NCBI RefSeq assembly: GCF_029223485.1
Contig: NZ_JARHTP010000010.1
Coordinates: forward strand, 186,001-250,000
Direction of reading: 5' to 3'
DNA length: 64,000 nucleotides
Source: Streptomyces coacervatus
Lineage (GTDB): Bacteria > Actinomycetota > Actinomycetes > Streptomycetales > Streptomycetaceae
Both the position numbers and the translations under genes were made by a program. The notes under the pieces were generated by a model. It was not told the origin of the DNA. It made no database searches and saw only the letters and a program-made list of their open reading frames with translations. Positions 55,908 through 64,000 of this stretch are shown here, piece by piece. How positions within the stretch are numbered: the stretch's first letter is position 1; the number at the start of each line of letters is the position of its first letter.

Positions 55908-58900
55908 GTGGGTTCGTCCCTCCCCCTGTCGGCTTCCGGCTGCGGTGGCTCCTCGGGCGGAGTCGGCCGGAACTTCGGTTTGCGGAGCGGGATCCGCGCG
56001 GTCGGCGGGTCGGGATCGGGCCCGCCGGGGCCGCGTGCCGAGACGGTCGGCCCGGCGTCGGGGCGAGGGAGAGGCGTCTTGCTCCGGCGCCGTTGCGGCA
56101 GTGGCCCGGTCGGCGGCGCCGCGGAGCCGGGCACCGGCGGCAGCACCGCCGTCGTGCTCGTCCCCTCGTCGGGCTCTCGTACGCTCACCAACGCCGCGAA
56201 CAGCCCGATCAGCGCCAGGAGTTGGGCCGTGTGGCCGAATGCGCCCTCGCCCGCACCCGACGGCTCCCCGGCCCCCGTGGCCGCCGCGACCCCCGCCCCC
56301 GCGAGGGCGACGAACGCGACCGGTACGAGTACCGCGTGCCGCCGGTGTGCCAGCACCGCCAGCGCGGGCACCAGCAGCGCGAACCATCCGGCGATCAGCA
56401 CACCCACCACGGTCAGTGCCACCGTGCCGAGCCACAGCCCGGGGAGCGGCGGTACCGGCTGCGGCGGGTCGGGGTTGGGCGCGCGGCGGCGCCAGCCGAC
56501 CAGCCCGACCAGGACCGCCAGTCCCGCCGCGCCGCCGATCAGCCCGCCCTCGTAGGTCGTAGCGGGCTCGTACGACAGCTTGACCGTGCCGCCCGCCCCG
56601 GCCGGGATCCGCCAGCCCTGCTGCCAGCCGTCGAGGCGGAGCGGGGTCAGTTCCTTGCCGTTCAGGGTGGCTTTCCAGCCGTCGTTGTAGTTCTCGTACG
56701 TCGTCAGGTACGTGGCCGCGCCGGAGCTGACCGTCACCTCGCGGCGGTCGCCCAGCCAGTCCCGAATCGTCAACTGGCGCTCTGTGGCGGTGGGTTCGGT
56801 GACCGTGCCGCGGGTCAGTGTCATATCGGTCAGGGTGAGCGGTCCGGCGTCCCCGGCCTCGACGCGGTGGGTACCGGGGGAGAGCTCCAACTCGCCGTCG
56901 TTGCGGCCCTGCTGGCAGAGCGTCACATCGACCGTCCGGCGCTCCGTCAGGTCCCGTACGGTGCCCTTCGCGCTGGTCTGGTACAGCTTGCCGTCGACCG
57001 CCACGTCCGGCCCCTGTCCGCACGGCAGCGAGAAGGTGCGGGTGCTGCTCGGCTGCGGGGTGCGGTACTGGTCGAGTGCCGGGATGTACGCCTCGGTCAG
57101 GCCCACCGGGAGCTGCAGGTCCTCGTCGGCGACGGGGTTGTGCAGGGTCAGGGGCGCGGTCTGGGTGATCGTGATGTCCAGGCGGTCGGTGGTGATCGGG
57201 TCGAAGCGGACCACGCCGTTCTCGTCGACGCCGGCGATGGTCGCGCCGTCGGGAGAGCTGATGTCCACCTGGGTGGGACGGGTCGACAGGCCGCCCGCGG
57301 GCGCCAGCACGATCTCCCCCACCGGCTGTTTGCCGCTCCAGCTCAGATGGATCGTCGGCCGGTCGCCCGCGATCCACGCCGTCGTCAGATCGCCGTCGGT
57401 GAGGTTGCGCGCCGACAGGCCCGCGCCGAGGGTCGCCGTGGAGTCGGCGGTGGCGACGATGCGGTTCTGCTGGTCGGGTGCGACCTGGTAGAGCAGCTTG
57501 TCGAGTTCCTCGCCGTTCACCGGCACGGCGCCCGCCTTGACCTCGTACGTCCCTGCCGTGGCCGTGGTGAAGCGCCGGTGCAGGCCCGCCTCGGTGCCGG
57601 TCGCGGAGAGGCCGGTGGGGTCGGGGGTGCGGTGCAGGGAGACGAGCTCGGCGGCAGCGTCGGAGTCGTTCGCGTCCGTCGGCAGGCGCAGCAGACGGGT
57701 CACCTGTACGTGCGGGAGGGCGATCTCGGAGAAGCCGGCCCCCGTCAGACCCGAGCGGCGCTCCACCGAGCCGACGATCGTCAGCTTCATCCAACTCGTG
57801 GCGCCCGCAGGTGCCTTGACGGTCTGCGGCTGGCCGTTCGGCCGCAGGAAACTGGTCCTGGTCCCCTTCTCCGTCTCCACCTTCACCTTCGTCGCCGCAG
57901 ACCGCACGCTCTCCTGCGGCAGCGGGGTCACCTTGAACGAGGACGGCATGTCGTACGAGTCCGTGAAGCCGATCCGCAGCCACTGCCCGTTCGGCGAGCC
58001 GGGCGCGCCCTCCGCCCACGCGGTGTCCGGGTTGCCGTCGAAGGCGTTCACCGGGTCGTACTGCGGGAGGTGGAAGAGCCAGTTGCCGTACGAGGAGGCC
58101 GTCACCGAGCGGGCGCCGCGCAGCTGGGCCACCGTCTGGTGGTCGAGCCCCTTGGTCGGCAGGATCTGATGCGGTCCCTTCCCCGCGTCCTGCACGGCGT
58201 CCGGTGCGTTCCGCTCCGAACCGGTGTAGGTGTACGAGGTGTTGGCGCCGACCAGCCCGAACCGGGTGTCCGCGCGGCGCAGCCCGTCGCCCACCACCTG
58301 GAGCGGCGGGGAGCCGAGCCCGGGGTGGTTGTCGCCGGTCAGCACGGTCGCGCGCCCGCGCAGCTGCGAGGCCAGCGGCAGCAGGGCCTCCGGGCCGCCG
58401 GAGACGACCGCGGTGTCGGAGACGGGCAGCAGATGGGCCTGGCCCGGCCGCGGGACGTCCTGGTTCGAGGGCTCGTAGATCTCGACCGCGCGCTGACGCG
58501 GATACAGCCCCTCGACCTGCAGCGGAGCGTCGTGCGCGATCCTGCCGCCGGTCATGACCGGCCCGAAGCCCGTCACCCGGACGTACCCCGACTGCTCCAG
58601 GGTCCGCTTCACCGTCGTGGTCGGTACGGAGCCGATCTGGTCGGGGTCGAGGTCGTTGCGGACGACGACGTAATACACACCCGCACGGCTCAAGTAGTCG
58701 GCCAGGCCCGGGACTTCACTCCCGGAGGCCAGTGCGTCCTGCACCGCGTCCATCGCGCGCCGGTTGCCGGGGGTGCCGAAGGGGACGTAGTCCCGCTGTG
58801 CCCAGCGGGACTTGGCGAGGACGTCGAGGGGCTCGTCGATGGGGGAGCCCCAGGTGTAGATGCCGTGCGAGGTGGCCGGGACGACGAGGGCGCGGGAGTC

Positions 58901-60277
58901 CGGGGAGTACTTCTCCAGCCAACTGGCCGTGGTCTTCCAGTACTTGGGCAATTCCTGGAAGGACCCCGGTTGGAGGATCGAGCCATTGAGATACGGCCAC
59001 AACAGCCCCGGCAGGATCAGGACCGCCGCGACCAGCGGAGCGAACCGGCGCCCGCGCACCGGCCGGGCACCGCGCGGCTCAGCAGCAACCCCCACCAGAT
59101 GCGCAAGCCCCAGCACCAACGCCAGAGCAAGCCCCGTCTGGAACTTGTAAATATTCCGGAAGGGGACGAGCCCCCCGTTCAGCCAGTCCTGCACGACCCC
59201 GTGGAAGGGCGCACCGAACGCGCCGCCGTACCCGGCGAGCAGCACCAGCACGCACGACACCACGGTCAGCACCAGCCACCGGCGCTCGGGCATGTCCCGT
59301 CTGGCGAGCCCCGCGAGTCCGAGCCCGGCAGCGAGCGCCGAACACACGACGACGATCACCGACGCGGCGACCGTCCACCCGGCCGGCAGCCAAGCCTCCC
59401 CGAAATGCAGATAGGCGACCCAGTTGCCGGCCCCGCGCAGCGCCTCCGTCCCTGACATGGTGGCCGTGGTGGTCTGCGAAGTCTCCACGTACGGAAGGAA
59501 GTTCTCGCCGTAGACCCCGAGCATGACCAGCGGTATCCACCACCATGCCGTGGCCACGATCAGCCCCGGCACCCACCAGCCGATCAGCTTGCGCTGCCGT
59601 GGCCCGGCCGGGCGGGACAGGAGGTACAGCCCGACCGGCAGCAGCGAGGCCAGCGTGGAGGCGCCGTTGACACCGCCCATGAACGGCACGATCAGCGCCG
59701 AGCGCAGAGCGGCGACGCGGGCGCTGTACCGCTCGTTCATCAGCGGCAGCAGCACCCACGGCAGAAAAGCACCGGGCAGTGCGGCGGCGGACGTAGAGCC
59801 GATGACGATGGTGAAGACCGGCCACAGCGCATACGCGACCCCCGCGAGCAGCCGCGATCCGCCACTGCCGATTCCCAGCCGCTCGGCCAGCCGCAGCGCC
59901 CCCCAGAAGGCGACGGACACGATGACCGACATCCACAGCCGCTCCGCCAGCCACACCGGCAGATGCACGGCATGCGCCAGCCAGTAGAACGGCAGCATCG
60001 GCCACAGATAGCCCGCGTACTGGTCCTGGATGCCCCCGAAGCTGCCCTGGTCGTGCCACAACTGCCCCAGGTCGGAGAAGAACGCCCCCGGGTCGACCGT
60101 CACACCCAGCTTGGTGTCGAAGGTCTGCCGCCCCGGGTGCACCACCAGGAACAGTACGAACGCCACGGCCCAGAACCCCGCCAGCCAGCGCCGCGACCGC
60201 GGGCCCTCCGGCGGACCCGAGGTGGCCGCGGTGGTGGGAACGGCTGCCGGAGGAGGGGCCTGGACCGTGGTCGTCAT
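55904..60277 (-). CDS. AftD-like alpha-(1->3)-arabinofuranosyltransferase family membrane protein (GT-C, DUF3367)
   Basis: 1457 residues from ATG 60277 (ATGA overlap with the methyltransferase). N-terminal multi-helix GT-C part (about 1-420), with TFDTKLGVTVDPGAFFSDLG and the following GGIQDQYAGYLWPMLPFYWL loop, typical of AftD; a long periplasmic-side region (about 430-1340) with galactose-binding-like beta domains (DALQVEGLYPRQRAVEIYEP, NAFDGNPDTAWAEGAPGSPN, NLTDGDLTTAWIAGDRPTI); then about five C-terminal helices and a charged cytosolic tail. AftD transfers arabinofuranose from decaprenyl-phospho-arabinose in mycobacterial cell walls. Streptomyces lack the arabinogalactan-mycolate wall, so the acceptor is probably another surface glycan. 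Confidence 0.88.
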   Translation of the reverse strand: MTTTVQAPPPAAVPTTAATSGPPEGPRSRRWLAGFWAVAFVLFLVVHPGRQTFDTKLGVTVDPGAFFSDLGQLWHDQGSFGGIQDQYAGYLWPMLPFYWLAHAVHLPVWLAERLWMSVIVSVAFWGALRLAERLGIGSGGSRLLAGVAYALWPVFTIVIGSTSAAALPGAFLPWVLLPLMNERYSARVAALRSALIVPFMGGVNGASTLASLLPVGLYLLSRPAGPRQRKLIGWWVPGLIVATAWWWIPLVMLGVYGENFLPYVETSQTTTATMSGTEALRGAGNWVAYLHFGEAWLPAGWTVAASVIVVVCSALAAGLGLAGLARRDMPERRWLVLTVVSCVLVLLAGYGGAFGAPFHGVVQDWLNGGLVPFRNIYKFQTGLALALVLGLAHLVGVAAEPRGARPVRGRRFAPLVAAVLILPGLLWPYLNGSILQPGSFQELPKYWKTTASWLEKYSPDSRALVVPATSHGIYTWGSPIDEPLDVLAKSRWAQRDYVPFGTPGNRRAMDAVQDALASGSEVPGLADYLSRAGVYYVVVRNDLDPDQIGSVPTTTVKRTLEQSGYVRVTGFGPVMTGGRIAHDAPLQVEGLYPRQRAVEIYEPSNQDVPRPGQAHLLPVSDTAVVSGGPEALLPLASQLRGRATVLTGDNHPGLGSPPLQVVGDGLRRADTRFGLVGANTSYTYTGSERNAPDAVQDAGKGPHQILPTKGLDHQTVAQLRGARSVTASSYGNWLFHLPQYDPVNAFDGNPDTAWAEGAPGSPNGQWLRIGFTDSYDMPSSFKVTPLPQESVRSAATKVKVETEKGTRTSFLRPNGQPQTVKAPAGATSWMKLTIVGSVERRSGLTGAGFSEIALPHVQVTRLLRLPTDANDSDAAAELVSLHRTPDPTGLSATGTEAGLHRRFTTATAGTYEVKAGAVPVNGEELDKLLYQVAPDQQNRIVATADSTATLGAGLSARNLTDGDLTTAWIAGDRPTIHLSWSGKQPVGEIVLAPAGGLSTRPTQVDISSPDGATIAGVDENGVVRFDPITTDRLDITITQTAPLTLHNPVADEDLQLPVGLTEAYIPALDQYRTPQPSSTRTFSLPCGQGPDVAVDGKLYQTSAKGTVRDLTERRTVDVTLCQQGRNDGELELSPGTHRVEAGDAGPLTLTDMTLTRGTVTEPTATERQLTIRDWLGDRREVTVSSGAATYLTTYENYNDGWKATLNGKELTPLRLDGWQQGWRIPAGAGGTVKLSYEPATTYEGGLIGGAAGLAVLVGLVGWRRRAPNPDPPQPVPPLPGLWLGTVALTVVGVLIAGWFALLVPALAVLAHRRHAVLVPVAFVALAGAGVAAATGAGEPSGAGEGAFGHTAQLLALIGLFAALVSVREPDEGTSTTAVLPPVPGSAAPPTGPLPQRRRSKTPLPRPDAGPTVSARGPGGPDPDPPTARIPLRKPKFRPTPPEEPPQPEADRGRDEPT

Positions 60278-61077
60278 GGGGGACACCGCCGGAGGATGAG
60301 GAGAAGATTCCAGGTGGCCACCTCACGTATCCCCGGCGCTTTCACGACGGTCTCCGCGAGGAACGGCCAGTAGCGGGAGCGCGCCGAGACGACCGTGACG
60401 TCGTCGCGGGCGCGCACCTGCCGCAGGGTGGTACCGATGTGCACGGCGAAGAGGTTCTCGCCGAGGGTGTGCTTGGCGGGCTTTCCGGTACGGCGCCGGT
60501 AGCGGGCGCGGGCCCGCTCGGCCCCGAAGTAGTGCCACGGCGCCCACTCGTGACCGCCCCACGGGGACAGCCAGTTGGTGAACGACACATAGATCAGCCC
60601 GCCGGGCCGCGTGACCCGGGCGAGCTCACTCAGAAACGTCTGCGGATCGGCGACATGCTCCAGCACGTTCGACGAGAAGGTCACATCGGCGACCCCGTCG
60701 GACAGCGGCAACAGATACCCGTCCGCGATCACGGCCCCGTCGGGCGGCTTCTCACCGAGCTCGTGCACGTCCGGCTCGAAGAGGTAGGCGTTCGCGCCGC
60801 GCTTGCGGAACTCCTCGGTGAAGTACCCGCCACCACCACCGACGTCGACGACAGTGCGTCCGGAGACGGGTCCGTCGTAGGCCTCGACCTGGTCGACGGC
60901 GTCGCGGGCGAGCAGGTCGTAGCAGGTCTGCGGATCGTCCTGCTCGTGCCGAAAGGCACGGAAGAGCGCGAGGGACCGCTGAAAGGAGGGATCTTTAAAA
61001 CCGCCGGGTACTGGAGCGCCCCGATAGGGGCGCGGGGAACTGCGCGACCAGCCACGACGAATCCGCAGACGAGTCAC
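60274..61077 (-). CDS. Class I SAM methyltransferase with repeat-encoded N-terminus
   Basis: 267 residues, GTG start coupled to the glycosyltransferase stop (GTGA). Residues about 9-21 (GWSRSSPRPYRGA) are encoded by a family A repeat, so the N-terminus has been replaced or extended. The fold starts at about 30 (DPSFQRSLALFRAFRHEQDD); motif I TVVDVGGGGGYFTEEFRKRG, DVTFSSNVLEHVADP and VTRPGGLIYVSFTNWLSPWG identify a Methyltransf_11 protein with a longer C-terminal half. Probably modifies a lipid or sugar in the same pathway as its neighbours. Confidence 0.88.
   Translation of the reverse strand: MTRLRIRRGWSRSSPRPYRGAPVPGGFKDPSFQRSLALFRAFRHEQDDPQTCYDLLARDAVDQVEAYDGPVSGRTVVDVGGGGGYFTEEFRKRGANAYLFEPDVHELGEKPPDGAVIADGYLLPLSDGVADVTFSSNVLEHVADPQTFLSELARVTRPGGLIYVSFTNWLSPWGGHEWAPWHYFGAERARARYRRRTGKPAKHTLGENLFAVHIGTTLRQVRARDDVTVVSARSRYWPFLAETVVKAPGIREVATWNLLLILRRCPP
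61016..61053 (-). repeat. Family A repeat, copy 4, inside the methyltransferase gene
   Basis: GCGCCCC-loop-GGGGCGC hairpin followed by GGGGAACTGCGCGACCAGCC; reverse orientation of the copy at 3877. Confidence 0.9.
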
Positions 61078-62225
61078 GACCCCCAGCCCCTCACCGCCTC
61101 GGCGGCCACCGCCCGAAACTGTCTGACCGTCCGGTGCCAGCGATAACGCGCCGCGCGATCACGGGCTGCCTTGCCCATGAGCTCACGGCGGTGTCCCGAC
61201 AGGGCCAGCGTGCACCAGGCAGCCGCAAACGAAGACTCCCCGTGCGCAAGCACACCGGTTTCCCCATCCACGACGGAATCCCGCAACCCCGGCACATCAA
61301 AGGCAATGGTGGGCGTCTCCCGAGTCGCGGCCTCGGTGACAACCAGCCCCCACCCCTCCACGGCAGAGGGATGCAGCAACAGCCAAGCCGCGCACAGCAG
61401 CCGATGCTTCTCCGCCTCGGAGACATGACCGGCGAACTCCACTCCAGGACCGGCGAGTTGCTCAAGACGCTCGCGTTCAGGCCCGTCGCCGACGATCACC
61501 AGCCGACCCCCGGTCACGGGCCGCACCCGCTCCCAGAGCCTCAGCAGCAGATCGATCCGCTTGTACTCGACAAGCCGGCCCACCGCCACGAACAACGGCT
61601 CGGCCGACCGCTCGTCCCGCGGCCCGGGCTCCTCCACACCGTTGTGGACCACACGGATCCGGTCCCGCGAGACACCGATCGCACGCAGCGCATGGGCCGT
61701 GGACGGCGAAACGGCAACCAGCAGACTGTGACGCTGCGCACCGGTCAGCGCCCAGTGCTCAAGTCTTCGGCCGATCCGTGCGGCCGGCGCGAGGGGTCCG
61801 CCGAACCGCATCTTCCACAGGTCGGAATGGACATGGTTGACCAGGCACAGGGTGGGGCCGTGGTGCCAGAGTGGTGCGAGGTACGGCATGCCGTTGCAGA
61901 CCTCGACCAGCAGATCGGTCTCGCCGACCTGACGGGCGAAGGCGGAACGGGCACGCAGATAGTGGGCGAACTCGCCGCCGGCCGATACGACGCGGTAGTC
62001 CCGGAAGGCCGCGGGACCGCCGCAGATCAGGGTGACCTGGTGGCCGAGGGCGGTCAGGCCCTCGGCGAGCCGGTCGACCAGCAGCTCCGAGCCGCCGGCC
62101 GCCGGATTGTCCAGATCCCGGTGGGCGAGAAAAACGATTCGGCGCGGTTGTGGGGGGAGCGTCGAAGGGTGCTGCGGAGCCCAGAGGTGCGCGGCGCGCA
62201 GCGGGGAGGGCACGTGCTGGGGCAT
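61074..62225 (-). CDS. GT4-family glycosyltransferase
   Basis: 383 residues from ATG 62225 (TTGGAG 6 nt upstream); the frame is open further up without a binding site. GT-B fold: N-terminal RIVFLAHRDLDNPAAGGSEL with the G-loop, NHVHSDLWKMRFGGP, then the donor half VAVGRLVEYKRIDLLLRLWE, GDGPERERLEQLAG, and the nucleotide-sugar EX7E region SAVEGWGLVVTEAATRETPT. Cytosolic retaining glycosyltransferase, first gene of the coupled operon. Probably transfers a sugar to a lipid carrier or glycan made further along the operon. Confidence 0.92.
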   Translation of the reverse strand: MPQHVPSPLRAAHLWAPQHPSTLPPQPRRIVFLAHRDLDNPAAGGSELLVDRLAEGLTALGHQVTLICGGPAAFRDYRVVSAGGEFAHYLRARSAFARQVGETDLLVEVCNGMPYLAPLWHHGPTLCLVNHVHSDLWKMRFGGPLAPAARIGRRLEHWALTGAQRHSLLVAVSPSTAHALRAIGVSRDRIRVVHNGVEEPGPRDERSAEPLFVAVGRLVEYKRIDLLLRLWERVRPVTGGRLVIVGDGPERERLEQLAGPGVEFAGHVSEAEKHRLLCAAWLLLHPSAVEGWGLVVTEAATRETPTIAFDVPGLRDSVVDGETGVLAHGESSFAAAWCTLALSGHRRELMGKAARDRAARYRWHRTVRQFRAVAAEAVRGWGS

Positions 62226-62431
62226 GGGTGCTCCAACTCGTCTCAGGGTGCGGAACTCAGTGGTGGCTTTCTGGACTTGCTGTGGGGGGACTGAGCTCTT
62301 CATGGGCGGGAGGTGTGCAGGGGTTGTGCTTGGGTGGGGGTGGACAGTTTTCGCCCAGCCGTTCGCCACGGCTACTCACCGAGGTGACAAATTTCCGCCT
62401 TATTAGAACTGACGTCATGTCACATCGTGAG

Positions 62432-63406
62432 CTAAGCCTGTGAAGTCTGGGATGTCTCCGGCAAATCAGGGCGCTTACGCCCTCGCGCCACCAAAGCCCC
62501 ACCCACCATCGCCAGTAGGAATCCGGCCACAGCGGCGGTAATCGGCAACGTCTGTCCCACCATGCGCAGCTGGCCACTCTCCTTCTTGGCCAGTTTCACC
62601 TGGTCCCTCTGCGTCGCAGTGGTGAACGACAGTTTCTGGCTGTCCAGCAGCACCACCGCGTCCTTCTTGGCGCCCGGCGCCCGCAGGGTGCGCCGCGGGC
62701 CGACCTGGGCGTAGAGCACCCGGCCGGTGCGCTGGTCGACGACCAGCTCGATGCCGTGGTTGGAGTACCACTCCTCGGCCAGGACCTGCGGTTTGTTCTT
62801 CTGGTCGACGATGGTGCCGGGGACCAGCCGCGTCCCGATCTTCGTCGGGGAGACGGTGCCGGTGAAGCGGTAACCCTGGTAACCCTGGATCTTCTTGGTG
62901 CCGGAGTAGTGCAGAGTGACGGTCGAGCCAAGGGAGTTGTCCCACCACTGGTAGGACTTTCGCGCCACGTCGAAGGGGAACTTCAGATAGGCGTCCCCCT
63001 CGAAGTACGGGTTCTCCTTGCAGCAGTGCACCGGCTGGTTGGTGTGGCGATCGGTCACCCACCGGTTGAGGAAGAACTCCAGCGCGTCGTGCGGATCGGC
63101 GGCCGGCAGCGACTTGTCCGTGTCGACCGTCGTCGTCACGTCCCACACCGCCCGCCCGCTCTTCTCGCTGTCCGCGACATTGCCGCGCACCTGCTGGGTG
63201 ACGGTGATGCGCTTGTCGTGAACTGTCTCGATCTGATCGGTGTCGAAGTAACTTCCGGTGCCTCTGTAGACGGCTGTGGTGTCGATATCGATCGGGTTCA
63301 CGGCGGCCCGCGGCTCGACGTACCAGACCAGCATCGGCGCCAGGACCAGCAGAAACGTGCCGAGTCCCAGCAGGATCAACGAAAGGGGGGAGGCTGTACG
63401 GCGCAT
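62432..63406 (-). CDS. DUF3068 / PorA-family membrane protein
   Basis: 324 residues. N-terminal helix (SPLSLILLGLGTFLLVLAPM) and C-terminal helix (LPITAAVAGFLLAMVGGALV) bracket an extracytoplasmic domain of about 260 residues with VYRGTGSYFDTDQIETVHDK, WDVTTTVDTDKSLPAADPHD, and CCKENPYFEGDAYLKFPFDV. The family is found across actinobacteria and is named after a claimed porin (PorA); function in Streptomyces is not established. Upstream of the glycosyltransferase operon with a 206-bp gap and divergent from the DUF2613 gene. Confidence 0.9.
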   Translation of the reverse strand: MRRTASPLSLILLGLGTFLLVLAPMLVWYVEPRAAVNPIDIDTTAVYRGTGSYFDTDQIETVHDKRITVTQQVRGNVADSEKSGRAVWDVTTTVDTDKSLPAADPHDALEFFLNRWVTDRHTNQPVHCCKENPYFEGDAYLKFPFDVARKSYQWWDNSLGSTVTLHYSGTKKIQGYQGYRFTGTVSPTKIGTRLVPGTIVDQKNKPQVLAEEWYSNHGIELVVDQRTGRVLYAQVGPRRTLRAPGAKKDAVVLLDSQKLSFTTATQRDQVKLAKKESGQLRMVGQTLPITAAVAGFLLAMVGGALVARGRKRPDLPETSQTSQA

Positions 63407-63569
63407 CCGGGCACTCCAGGGGCGAAGGATGACGGAGTTCGGGCCGCTCTTGGGCCGGAGACCGTATGCGCCTCTTGACGGGGTGTCAATGCTTGTCGAG
63501 ACTGGGGCCGACAGGCAGGGGTGGGGCACCGGGGTGGGACGACCTCCGGACAGAGAGGCTGACCCTGCG

Positions 63570-63722
63570 ATGTCCAGACTGCTCGCTGCAGCGATCACCG
63601 TCGTGGCCGCCGCCGCACTTGCCGTGGGCGCCGCCCTCGGCATCGTCGCGCTGCTCGACGCGACGCCCGACCAGCCCAACACCCCGTTGATCACGTATGA
63701 GCAAGCCGGGCAAGGGAGTTGA
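63570..63722 (+). CDS. DUF2613-type membrane microprotein
   Basis: 50 residues: SRLLAAAITVVAAAALAVGA followed by ALGIVALLDATPDQPNTPLI. One hydrophobic helix with an N-terminal Arg and a short outside tail; this layout is that of actinobacterial DUF2613 proteins. ATG 63570. Three bases before the next gene. Confidence 0.8.
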   Translation: MSRLLAAAITVVAAAALAVGAALGIVALLDATPDQPNTPLITYEQAGQGS

Positions 63723-63725
63723 CCG

Positions 63726-64000
63726 GTGGGTCCGACCCGCTCACCCGCCACCGCGACCCGCTCGGCCTGGCACGACGTGCCCCGCCTCCAGGTCCGCCGG
63801 TTCGCCGCCCTCGCGATGGCCGAGGCGCCCGCGCTCGCAGAGGAGATCCTGAGCGAGATCCGCCGCGAGTACCCGCACCTGCCCGTCGTACTCGACGAGT
63901 CGGGCGAGCCGATGGCCCTGGTCGGCATCCGCCGGGCCATCGAGGTCTTCGTCCAGCACCTGGAGCAGTCGGAGGGCCGCCCGACGGTCCCGCCGGGCGT
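63726..64000 (+). CDS. PucR-type transcriptional regulator, N-terminal part (cut by window end)
   Basis: 91 visible residues from GTG 63726. The block LAEEILSEIRREYPHLPVVL and GEPMALVGIRRAIEVFVQHL is how Streptomyces PucR/CdaR-like regulators begin; such proteins have a C-terminal helix-turn-helix outside the window. Often found beside fatty-acid-synthase loci in Streptomyces. Call is provisional until the rest is read. Confidence 0.6.
   Translation, partial: MGPTRSPATATRSAWHDVPRLQVRRFAALAMAEAPALAEEILSEIRREYPHLPVVLDESGEPMALVGIRRAIEVFVQHLEQSEGRPTVPPG

Noticed and set aside
55898..59455. 1185-codon plus-strand frame opposite the AftD-like gene
   Set aside because: Arg/Gly-rich shadow without any motif; the minus frame has membrane helices and family motifs.
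1..64000. CRISPR arrays, insertion sequences, polyketide or NRPS clusters
   Set aside because: No regular spacer-repeat pattern, transposase, or multidomain synthase. The condensation-like protein at 54432 is a single-domain acyltransferase without carrier or adenylation domains nearby.

Overview
This is a chromosomal window from a high-GC actinomycete, almost certainly a Streptomyces. Codons are G/C-ending, GTG starts and ATGA/GTGA start-stop overlaps are common, and the gene set is typical: a hrdA-type sigma factor, a GlnR-controlled nitrogen assimilation set, a SoxR-box flavin reductase, an MreB-like gene and a MatB malonyl-CoA ligase. From memory the gene order resembles the S. coelicolor SCO2424-SCO2494 stretch in reverse; this was not verified. 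Most of the window is core chromosome. No integrase, transposase, CRISPR array or prophage was seen.

Left part (1-23.8 kb): 3' end of ppdK; a DUF4232 secreted protein; an SDR; a probably catalytically dead subtilisin-fold protein behind a glutamine-rich protein; a flavin monooxygenase gene wrecked by a local inversion; then the nitrite reductase operon (FAD reductase-nirB-nirD). A kinase of the chloramphenicol phosphotransferase type, a class F sortase with its likely surface substrate, a SoxR-box flavin reductase, several secreted proteins including an M4 metalloprotease, the assimilatory nitrate reductase, a SanA-like protein and a sirohydrochlorin chelatase follow. The nitrate reductase and nitrite reductase promoters both carry GlnR-like half-sites spaced in 11-bp steps, and the chelatase would supply siroheme to NirB.

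Middle (23.8-44.4 kb): dgt, a ferredoxin-reductase-like flavoprotein, dnaG and hrdA; a heterodimeric ABC exporter; an FGGY kinase; two identical tRNA-Asn genes and a CAT-anticodon tRNA; a decayed SUKH-like gene; hypothetical proteins, a DUF2235 hydrolase; a two-component system with a downstream lipoprotein; and mbl.

Right part (44.6-64 kb): a carboxyltransferase coupled to matB (malonyl-CoA supply); a MerR-PP2C fusion with a classical 19-bp-spacer self-regulated promoter; an ATP-grasp protein; a TetX-like monooxygenase; and a long leftward operon in which glycosyltransferase, methyltransferase, an AftD-like GT-C arabinofuranosyltransferase of about 1457 residues, a condensation/PapA-like acyltransferase and a second methyltransferase are joined by four consecutive 4-bp start-stop overlaps. 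A DMT transporter, Trm112-like protein and FkbM methyltransferase follow, with a DUF3068/PorA-like protein just upstream. This looks like a locus for an acylated, methylated cell-surface glycoconjugate. The right edge has a DUF2613 microprotein and the start of a PucR-type regulator.

Two families of palindromic Streptomyces-type repeats are scattered through the window; four copies lie inside reading frames and are translated.
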